Source: Reyranella sp.
GTDB taxonomy: Bacteria > Pseudomonadota > Alphaproteobacteria > Reyranellales > Reyranellaceae
DNA length: 9,247 nt
Direction of reading: 5' to 3'
NCBI GenBank assembly: GCA_021732965.1
Contig: JAKFVZ010000064.1
Location: forward strand, 1 to 9,247
Below, piece after piece: positions 1 through 5,054 of the stretch; within the stretch, counting starts at the first letter, position 1, and each line of letters begins with the position of its first letter. The position numbers and the translations under genes were made by a program. The notes under the pieces were generated by a model that did no database searches, was not told where the DNA came from, and worked only from the letters and a program-made list of their open reading frames with translations.

Positions 1-46
1 CATCGTCGTAGACGGGCTTGTCGAGCCTCGGATCGTAGTCGGTCAT
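1..46 (-). CDS. Small protein with MTDYDP N-terminus, partial (C-terminus beyond left edge)
   Basis: Only the first 15 codons lie in the window, reading MTDYDPRLDKPVYDD on the minus strand. The start is supported by an AGGAG ribosome binding site about 7 nt upstream, which lies over the end of the preceding gene. That gene stops only 4 nt before this ATG, so the two are probably co-transcribed and translationally coupled. The N-terminus resembles that of the upstream gene (MSDYDPNLGPARPGYDARD): both begin M-[ST]-D-Y-D-P-x-L and have a Y-D pair shortly after. This suggests a tandem duplication. No function can be assigned from 15 residues. By analogy with its neighbour it may be a small single-pass membrane protein. 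Confidence 0.6.
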   Translation of the reverse strand, partial: MTDYDPRLDKPVYDD

Positions 47-50
47 GGCG

Positions 51-368
51 CTACTCCTGCGGCGTGACCGGAGCCGGGTTCGCCGGGTCGGCCGGAATGG
101 GGATCGAGGCCGGTCGGTCCGGGTTCGTGGCACCCGGCGTCATCGGCGCATCCCTCACCGTCCGCTCGATCGGAGCCGGCGCCTGGGCCTGTTCGGGGCC
201 GGCCGCATTCTGCGGATTGCCGAAGTACAGGAAGCCACCCACCAGGGCGACGCCCGCCAGGACGGCGAGAAGCACGTAGCCGGGGCGCCCGTCGTCCGGC
301 GCGCGGTAGGGATCCCTGGCGTCGTAGCCAGGACGGGCCGGGCCCAGGTTGGGATCATAGTCGCTCAT
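51..368 (-). CDS. Small single-pass membrane protein of unknown function, Pro/Ala-rich C-terminus
   Basis: This 105-aa protein has a polar N-terminus rich in Asp, Tyr, Pro and Arg (residues 1-29). One hydrophobic segment follows at about residues 30-50 (GYVLLAVLAGVALVGGFLYFG), then a low-complexity Pro/Ala-rich tail. The pattern fits a membrane-anchored protein with a disordered tail. Topology is uncertain: the Arg residues before the membrane segment favour a cytoplasmic N-terminus. The start is well supported by AGGAGG 5 nt before the ATG. The gene is divergent from the PPOX gene at 480 and precedes a partial paralog by 4 nt. I do not recognise a named family. The chance that it is real is good because of the ribosome binding site, the membrane segment and the similarity to the next gene's N-terminus. 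Confidence 0.72.
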   Translation of the reverse strand: MSDYDPNLGPARPGYDARDPYRAPDDGRPGYVLLAVLAGVALVGGFLYFGNPQNAAGPEQAQAPAPIERTVRDAPMTPGATNPDRPASIPIPADPANPAPVTPQE

Positions 369-479
369 CTGGTCCTCCTCTTGCTGTGTGTATGCGGGTC
401 CAACGACTCCCCGCAGCCAATGGTTTCCTCGCAGGGGGGTGGCTGCTACCCTGCCCTGCAGATTCCGGAGGTCTCATAA
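369..479. promoter_or_regulatory. Divergent intergenic region with inverted repeats
   Basis: These 111 nt separate the small membrane protein gene (minus) from the five-gene plus-strand operon, so promoters for both directions probably lie here. One inverted repeat is TGCGGG (393-398) with CCCGCA (410-415), separated by 11 nt. A second possible hairpin pairs GCAGGG (431-436) with CCCTGC (449-454 or 454-459), just before the GGAGG ribosome binding site at 467-471. A TACCCT hexamer at 447-452 could be a -10 element, but no convincing -35 sits at the right distance. No operator can be named; the repeats may simply reflect GC-rich composition. Confidence 0.3.
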
Positions 480-1154
480 ATGCCCGATTCGCTGCCTTTT
501 TCCGCTGGTGCGACGCAACCGGCGCTGCTCGACGCCGAGGGCGCGGCCGCCCTCGTTGCGTCCTACGCGCCGGTCAGCGCGACCGCCGCCATCAAGGACA
601 TCGGCCGCATCGACGAGCACATGGGCCGCTTCATCGCCCTGTCGCCGATCTGCCTGATCTCGACGGCCGATGCGTCGGGCAAGCAGGACGTGACCCCGCG
701 CGGCGATCCGCCGGGCTCGTTCAAGGTGCTCGATGAGAAGACGATCGCGCTGGCCGATCGCCCGGGCAACAACCGGCTCGATACGTTGCGCAATCTTCTG
801 GAGAATCCCGAAGTCGCGCTGATCTTCCTGCTGCCGGGCGTCAACGAGACGGTGCGCGTCGCCGGCACCGCGCGCCTCTCGGTCGATCCCGCGCTGCTCG
901 AGTCGATGGCGGTGCAGGGCAAAGCGCCGAAATGCGCCATCGTGATCACGGTGCGCCAGGCCTACCTGCACTGCGCCAAGGCGCTGCTGCGCTCGCGCCT
1001 GTGGTCGCCGGACTACGTTCAGCCCAAGGGCACCTTCCCCTCGATCTCGCGCATGGTCGGCGACCAGATCGGCCTCAGCGAGGAAGAGAAGAAGAAGCGC
1101 GAGGCCGCCACCGAACACGCGTACAAGGAAGGTCTATGGGCACCTATACAGTAA
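480..1154 (+). CDS. Pyridoxamine 5'-phosphate oxidase-fold, FMN-binding family protein (MSMEG_1061-type)
   Basis: This 224-aa soluble protein belongs to the split-barrel flavin-binding fold. It resembles the PPOX-like subfamily typified by MSMEG_1061 rather than true PdxH. Diagnostic segments are a first core strand at residues 56-62 (SPICLIS), then DVTPRGDPPGSFKVLDEKT (70-88), ADRPGNNRLDTLRNLL (92-107), the strand EVALIFLLPG (111-120) and VRVAGTARLS (125-134). Family members use FMN, or in actinobacteria F420, to reduce small substrates; the substrate here is unknown. The start has GGAGG at 467-471, 8 nt upstream. It is the first gene of the operon, and its last 19 nt overlap the desaturase gene. 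Family assignment is firm; function is not. Confidence 0.88.
   Translation: MPDSLPFSAGATQPALLDAEGAAALVASYAPVSATAAIKDIGRIDEHMGRFIALSPICLISTADASGKQDVTPRGDPPGSFKVLDEKTIALADRPGNNRLDTLRNLLENPEVALIFLLPGVNETVRVAGTARLSVDPALLESMAVQGKAPKCAIVITVRQAYLHCAKALLRSRLWSPDYVQPKGTFPSISRMVGDQIGLSEEEKKKREAATEHAYKEGLWAPIQ
1125..1132 (+). promoter_or_regulatory. Ribosome binding site deciding the desaturase start
   Basis: AAGGAAGG lies inside the 3' end of the PPOX coding region and ends 3 nt before ATG 1136; its AGGA core is 6 nt from the start codon. No such sequence precedes the in-frame ATG at 1175. This supports 1136 as the desaturase start and translational coupling with the gene before. Confidence 0.6.
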
Positions 1155-2059
1155 CCGGACAGCGCGCCCGCCAGATGCGGGTGGTGCCGGCGGAGGTGCT
1201 GAAGCGCCTCTATGCGCGCGACGATACCAAGGGCCTGATCCAGACGGGCGCGCATCTCGCGCTGCTCGTTCTCGGCGGCTGGCTGGTGCTCGCCACGCGC
1301 GGCACCTGGTGGGTGCTGCCGGCGCTGTTGCTGCAGGGCATCTTCATCAACGCGCTGTTCGGCGCGCTGCACGAGTCCGTGCACTATGGATCGTTCAAGA
1401 CGCGCTGGATGGCCGACGTGCTGGCCTTCTTCTCGGGCGCGGCGATCCTGAACAACGCGGCCTTCTACCGGCACTATCACTACGCCCATCACCGCTACAC
1501 CCAGGATCCCGACCGCGACCCCGAGTTGATCACAGCGGTCACGCCCACCGGCTGGGGCAGCTATCTCTATCGCGTCAGCTCGATCCCGTTCCTGATGATC
1601 CGCGTGCGCGACATTTTCCTGTTCCCGTTCGGCTATAGAGGCGCCGCGACCTACATCCACGAGGCGGCCTGGCCCGAGGTGCGGCGCTGGGGCCGCTGGC
1701 TGCTCGCCTTCTATGGCGTGCTGATCGTGGGCTCGATCCTGCTGAAGACCGATGTGGTGCTGTGGGTCTGGTTCATCCCGCTGCTGGTCGGCCTGCCCTT
1801 GCTGCGTCTCTATCTCCTGACCGAGCACACGCTCTGCCCCAACAGCGACGACGGCTTCGCCAACACGCGCACGACGCTGTCCAATCCCGTCGTGCGGTTC
1901 CTGATGTGGAACCTGCCCTACCACGCCGAGCATCATCTGCTGCCGAACATTCCGTTCCATCACCTGCCCGAGGCGCATCGGCATCTGCGGCCGCACCTGA
2001 AATACGTCGCGAAGAGCTACACCCAGGTGCACGGCGAGATCATTCGCAGCTTCGGCTGA
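1136..2059 (+). CDS. Fatty acid desaturase family membrane protein
   Basis: This 307-aa integral membrane di-iron protein has the three histidine boxes of the FA_desaturase superfamily: HESVH at 79-83, HYAHH at 115-119 and HAEHH at 263-267. There are further conserved His at 231 (TEHT) and 275-276. Hydrophobic stretches lie at about 37-54, 57-78, 94-106, 187-203 and 207-227. The family uses O2 and electrons from a ferredoxin or reductase to desaturate or hydroxylate acyl chains or related lipids; the substrate is not predictable. I chose ATG 1136 over a longer upstream frame because AAGGAAGG sits just before it. The extra upstream residues are an Arg-rich shadow of the PPOX gene. The gene overlaps PPOX by 19 nt, and the next gene starts 14 nt downstream. 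No reductase domain or ferredoxin gene is present in the window. Confidence 0.9.
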   Translation: MGTYTVTGQRARQMRVVPAEVLKRLYARDDTKGLIQTGAHLALLVLGGWLVLATRGTWWVLPALLLQGIFINALFGALHESVHYGSFKTRWMADVLAFFSGAAILNNAAFYRHYHYAHHRYTQDPDRDPELITAVTPTGWGSYLYRVSSIPFLMIRVRDIFLFPFGYRGAATYIHEAAWPEVRRWGRWLLAFYGVLIVGSILLKTDVVLWVWFIPLLVGLPLLRLYLLTEHTLCPNSDDGFANTRTTLSNPVVRFLMWNLPYHAEHHLLPNIPFHHLPEAHRHLRPHLKYVAKSYTQVHGEIIRSFG

Positions 2060-2073
2060 ACGGGAGGCGCGAC

Positions 2074-3045
2074 ATGCGGACAAGCGAGGGCGTCTGGTCG
2101 GCGGATCATGTCCGGCTGCAGCGCGGCGGCACGCTGAAGCAGGCCAACATCGTCTGGAAGACCTACGGTACGCTCTCGCCCCGGCGCGACAACGTCATCC
2201 TTTATCCGACCAGCTACGGGGCCCATCACACCGACATCGAATGGCTGGTCGACGTGCGGCGCTGCCTCGATCCCAGCCGCTACTTCATCGTCATCCCCAA
2301 CATGATGACCAACGGCCTGTCTTCCTCGCCGTCGAACACGCCGGCCTTCCCCGAGGTCACGACTTTCGACAACGTCATGCTGCAGCGGCAGATGCTGGTC
2401 GAGCTGTTCGGCATCGACCGGCTGAAGCTGGTCTATGGCTGGTCGATGGGCGCGCAGCAGGCCTATCACTGGGGCGCGCTGTTCGGCGAGGCGGTCGAGC
2501 GCATCGTGGTCAATTGCGGCTCGGCGAAGACCGCGCCGCACAACTTCGTCTTCCTCGAAGGCATCCGCACGACCTTGCAGGCCGCCGCGACGCCGCAGCA
2601 GGGACTGCGCGCCATGGGTCGCATCTATGCCGGCTGGGCGTTGAGCCAGACCTTCTATCGCCGCGAGATGTGGCGCGGCCTGGGCTTCGACAGTCTCGAG
2701 GATTTCCTCGTGCGATCCTGGGAGGCGAATTTTCTGCGTCGCGATATGAACGATCTGCTGGCGCAGCTTTTCACCTGGCAGCACGGCGACATCTCCGCCA
2801 ACGATCTCTATCGTGGCGACCTGCAGATGGCGCTGGCCGGCATCAAGGCCAAGGTGCTGCTGATGCCGTCGGCGACCGATCTCTATTTCCAGACGGACGA
2901 CAACAGGGAAGAGTTGCCGTACCTCAAATATGGAAAGCTGGTGGAGATCCCGTCGGTCTGGGGTCATCGCGCCGGCAATCCGCGCGACAACCCAGAGGAT
3001 GCCGCGTTCATCGATGCCCAGGTGGAGGCTCTGCTGAATGATTGA
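2074..3045 (+). CDS. Alpha/beta-fold hydrolase, homoserine O-acetyltransferase (MetX)-like
   Basis: This 323-aa protein has the alpha/beta hydrolase fold and the overall plan of the MetX acyltransferase family. It has an early strand with ANIVWKTYGTLS (24-35), an NGLSSSPSNTP segment (80-90), the nucleophile elbow GWSMG (122-126, Ser124), ATDLYF with acid Asp269, and WGHRAGNP with His298. The catalytic triad is therefore complete. True MetX normally has GGSLGG at the elbow and a different region before it. This protein more likely belongs to a MetX-like group of unassigned acyltransferases or hydrolases than to methionine synthesis. GGGAGG precedes the ATG. The gene lies 14 nt after the desaturase and overlaps the next gene by 8 nt. 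Its substrate may be an acyl ester or thioester linked to the desaturase, which is inference. Confidence 0.86.
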   Translation: MRTSEGVWSADHVRLQRGGTLKQANIVWKTYGTLSPRRDNVILYPTSYGAHHTDIEWLVDVRRCLDPSRYFIVIPNMMTNGLSSSPSNTPAFPEVTTFDNVMLQRQMLVELFGIDRLKLVYGWSMGAQQAYHWGALFGEAVERIVVNCGSAKTAPHNFVFLEGIRTTLQAAATPQQGLRAMGRIYAGWALSQTFYRREMWRGLGFDSLEDFLVRSWEANFLRRDMNDLLAQLFTWQHGDISANDLYRGDLQMALAGIKAKVLLMPSATDLYFQTDDNREELPYLKYGKLVEIPSVWGHRAGNPRDNPEDAAFIDAQVEALLND

Positions 3046-4480
3046 GATGCTGCCCGCGGACGGGCTGGTGATCGTCGCCAAGCACGAATGCCATACCTGC
3101 GTGCTGGTCGAGCCGGTAATGCGGAGTCTCGACAAGGCCGGCGCGCTCACCGTCATCACCCAGGACGATCCGGCGTTTCCCTCGGGCGTCAGCCGCGTGC
3201 TCGACGACCAGCAGCTCGAACGCTCGTTCCATCTCAAGGTCGAGGCCGTGCCGACGCTGATCCGCTACGAAGGCGGCCGCGAGGTCGGGCGCACCGTGGG
3301 CTGGGACCGCGCCGAGTGGACCCGCCTCGCCGGCGCGGCGGCCGAGGGCGAGGGCCTGCCGGCTTGGCAGCCCGGCTGCGGCTCGCGCAGCGTCGAGCCG
3401 GGCGTTCAGGAAGCGCTGATCGCGCGCTACGGCGATCCCGGCCTCGCGTCGCGCGAGATCCCGGTCGGTGAATGGGACGATCCGATCGAGGCCTGCTACG
3501 AGCGCGGCTGGAGCGATGGCCTGCCGGTGGTGCCGCCAACCGACGAGCGCATCCTGCGCATGCTGGGCGGCACCGACCGCAAGCCCGCTGAGGTCGTGGG
3601 CCTCGTGCCGCCGAACCTCGCGCCCTGCACGGTCGAGAAGGTGGCGATCAACGCGGTGATGGCGGGCTGCAAGCCGGAATACCTGCCGGTGGTGCTGGGC
3701 GTGCTGGAAGCCGCGCTCGACCCGCTGTTCGTGCTGCACGGACTGCTTTGCACGACGCACTTCTCCGGGCCGCTCGTCATCATCAACGGGCCGGCGGCGA
3801 AGGCGGTCGGGATGAACGCCGGCGTCAATGCGCTGGGCCAGGGCAACCGCGCCAACGCCACGATCGGCCGCGCGCTGCAGCTCATCGTGCGCAATGTCGG
3901 CGGCGGCCTGCCCGGCGGCATGGACCGCGCCACCTTGGGAAATCCCGGCAAGTACACGTTCTGCTTCGCCGAGGACGAATCCGATCCCGACTGGGAGCCG
4001 CTGGCGCAACGCCGCGGCATCGCGGCGGGCAAGAGCGCGGTCACGCTGTTCCATGCCGAGGGCGTCCACGGCTTCATCGACCAGAAGTCGCGCACCCCGG
4101 AGGAGCTCACCCGCTCGCTGGCGATGGGCCTGTTCGGCGTCGGTCATCCCAAGCTCTGCGACTCGGGGAATGCGGTGCTCGTGCTCTCGCCCGAACACTA
4201 CAAGATCTTCAAGGATGGCGGCTGGAATCGTCGGCGCATCGAGGAAGAACTCTACCAGGCGCTGAAGCGGCCGGGCCGCGACCTCATCCACGGCGCGCAG
4301 AACGTGCCGGAGGGACTGCCGGCGTCGATGGCCGACAAGATCGTCGACAAGTTCCAGGCCGACGGGTTGCTGATCGTTCGCGCCGGTGGTCCCGCCGGTC
4401 TATTCTCCGCCATCATCGGCGGCTGGCCCGGTCAGCGCGTGCGCGAGGAATGCCAGGCCGTCACCCACGAGATTCGCTGA
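3038..4480 (+). CDS. Thioredoxin-like domain fused to a large conserved domain; UGSC-selenoprotein partner candidate
   Basis: This 480-aa protein has two parts. Residues 1-100 look like a thioredoxin fold: strand GLVIVAKHECHTC with a C-H-T-C active site (Cys18, Cys21), and the cis-proline region EAVPTLIRY (Pro72) followed by an EGGREVGR turn. From about residue 145 a separate conserved domain begins with ERGWSDGLPVVPPT (155-168). It continues through PPNLAPCTVEKVAINAVMAG (191-210), GMNAGVNALGQGNRANATIG (258-277), GGGLPGGMDRATLGNPGKY (288-306) and a C-terminal GGWPGQ (461-466). Cysteines occur at 18, 21, 114, 152, 197, 211, 238, 309, 374 and 472. I recall the WSDGLPVVPPT type as a conserved hypothetical family found near UGSC proteins, but have no named function for it. 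The start has GGAGG 9 nt upstream, and the ATGATTGA overlap couples it to the hydrolase. There is no signal peptide, so it is probably cytoplasmic. The role suggested is thiol redox exchange with the selenoprotein encoded 11 nt downstream (inference). Confidence 0.82.
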   Translation: MIEMLPADGLVIVAKHECHTCVLVEPVMRSLDKAGALTVITQDDPAFPSGVSRVLDDQQLERSFHLKVEAVPTLIRYEGGREVGRTVGWDRAEWTRLAGAAAEGEGLPAWQPGCGSRSVEPGVQEALIARYGDPGLASREIPVGEWDDPIEACYERGWSDGLPVVPPTDERILRMLGGTDRKPAEVVGLVPPNLAPCTVEKVAINAVMAGCKPEYLPVVLGVLEAALDPLFVLHGLLCTTHFSGPLVIINGPAAKAVGMNAGVNALGQGNRANATIGRALQLIVRNVGGGLPGGMDRATLGNPGKYTFCFAEDESDPDWEPLAQRRGIAAGKSAVTLFHAEGVHGFIDQKSRTPEELTRSLAMGLFGVGHPKLCDSGNAVLVLSPEHYKIFKDGGWNRRRIEEELYQALKRPGRDLIHGAQNVPEGLPASMADKIVDKFQADGLLIVRAGGPAGLFSAIIGGWPGQRVREECQAVTHEIR

Positions 4481-4491
4481 AGGAATTTGCC

Positions 4492-5013
4492 ATGAATTAT
4501 TCGAGCAAGCTGCGCGATCCGACCGCCGAGACCTCACCGACCCGCCGCGCCCGCCTCGCCCCGCCGCCGTCGCTCGACGGCAAGGTCGTCGCGCTGATGG
4601 ATATCGGCAAGTCGCGCGGCGCGGAATTCCTCGACCGGCTCGAAGGCCACTTCAAGTCGGCCGGCGTGGCGACGAAGCGCTACCGCAAGCCCACCAACAC
4701 CAAGGTGGCGCCGGCTGCGGTGATGCAGACCATCGCCGCCGAGGCGCAGCTCGCGGTGATCGCCTTAAGCGATTGAGGCTCCTGCACATCGTGCAGTCTG
4801 CACGACCTTCATAATCTCGACGGACGCGGGCTCCCCGGCGTCAACATCGTGACCACCGAATTCGTGGACGGCGTCACCGCGCAAAGCGATGCGCTCGGCT
4901 TCGAGCCGGCTGTCGTCTACGTCCCGCATCCCATCCAGAACCGCACCAAGGCCGAGGTCGAGGAAATCGCCGACCGCGCCTTCGCGCAGGTCATGGCACT
5001 GTTGAAGAGCTAG
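4492..5013 (+). CDS. UGSC family selenoprotein (Sec at residue 95, UGA recoded)
   Basis: The reading frame from ATG 4492 (AAGGA 7 nt upstream) meets TGA at 4774-4776 after 94 codons. It then continues in the same frame for 78 codons to TAG at 5011-5013. The TGA occupies the U position of the motif U-G-S-C, giving LSD-U95-GSCTSCSLHDL. Both halves match the UGSC family as I know it: SLDGKVVALMDIGKSRG and a KRYRKPT segment before the Sec, then GRGLPGVNIVTTEF and VYVPHPI after it. The product is 173 aa, soluble, with no signal peptide. A SECIS-like hairpin follows the UGA. UGSC-containing selenoproteins were described from metagenomic selenoproteome surveys; their reaction is unknown, but a thiol/selenol redox role is likely. 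Conventional gene calling would end the gene at 4776 and lose the catalytic half. A plain stop with decay is less likely because the downstream half is intact. Sec insertion needs SelA, SelB, SelC and SelD, none of which are in this window. Confidence 0.88.
4774..4776 (+). other. Selenocysteine codon (UGA, Sec95)
   Basis: This is an in-frame TGA inside the UGSC gene at the exact family position of Sec or Cys, directly before codons for G-S-C. Coding continues for 78 codons with conserved residues, and a hairpin of SECIS type is centred about 21 nt downstream. These together support recoding instead of termination. Confidence 0.87.
4789..4805 (+). promoter_or_regulatory. Bacterial SECIS element (hairpin downstream of Sec UGA)
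   Basis: TCGTGCA (4789-4795) pairs perfectly with TGCACGA (4799-4805) around GTC. The stem is 7 bp, or 6 bp with an AGUCU loop if the closing A-U pair opens. The stem begins 12 nt after the UGA, and the loop G (4796) is 20 nt after it. Bacterial SECIS elements are known to lie immediately downstream of the UGA within the coding region, with a G near the start of the apical loop; this fits. The top (GC-AGUCU-GC) resembles the E. coli fdhF loop as I recall it (GC-AGGUCU-GC). It would be bound by the SelB elongation factor. A competing hairpin uses the same central arm (CTGCAC 4782-4787 with GTGCAG 4791-4796). Confidence 0.75.
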
Positions 5014-5016
5014 TCG

Positions 5017-5054
5017 TCATTGGAGCGCGCCACTCGAGTGGCGCGCTCCAATGA
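5017..5054. terminator. 38-bp perfect palindrome between convergent genes, probable bidirectional terminator
   Basis: Bases 5017-5035 are exactly complementary to 5036-5054: 19 of 19 pairs with no spacer, or a 17-bp stem with a TCGA loop in RNA. The left arm begins TCATTGGAGCGCGCC. The palindrome begins 3 nt after the TAG of the selenoprotein gene and ends directly against the stop codon of the minus-strand hydrolase gene. It sits where a shared terminator for both operons is needed. Neither side has a proper run of T after the stem, so it is not a textbook intrinsic terminator. It may act as a transcript-end stabiliser or with another factor. A binding site or mobile-element trace is possible but less likely. 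Confidence 0.65.

Noticed and set aside
932..1135. A 68-residue N-terminal extension of the desaturase
   Set aside because: This stretch is Arg-rich out-of-frame translation of the PPOX gene. A ribosome binding site directly precedes ATG 1136, and membrane desaturases begin near there.
1762..2073. A 104-residue N-terminal extension of the MetX-like protein
   Set aside because: It overlaps the desaturase's conserved C-terminal histidine box in another frame and has shadow-type composition. GGGAGG precedes ATG 2074.
2017..4291. Long open frames on the minus strand opposite the operon
   Set aside because: They lie antisense to genes with recognisable motifs, are rich in Arg, His, Gln and Ala without domain patterns, and arise from GC-rich codon bias.
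4478..4480. Whether the TGA ending the thioredoxin-fusion gene might also encode Sec
   Set aside because: The frame after it closes within four codons at another TGA (4493-4495), which overlaps the next gene's ATG. A normal ribosome binding site for that gene starts here, so this is an ordinary stop.
4492..4776. A complete 94-aa protein ending at TGA 4776
   Set aside because: It would end one residue before the family-defining G-S-C. The same frame continues 78 codons with conserved sequence and a SECIS-like hairpin, so the TGA is read as selenocysteine.
5017..5054. The palindrome as an integration site or insertion-sequence end
   Set aside because: There is no transposase, integrase, target duplication or second copy in the window, and its exact fit between two stop codons fits a transcription end better.
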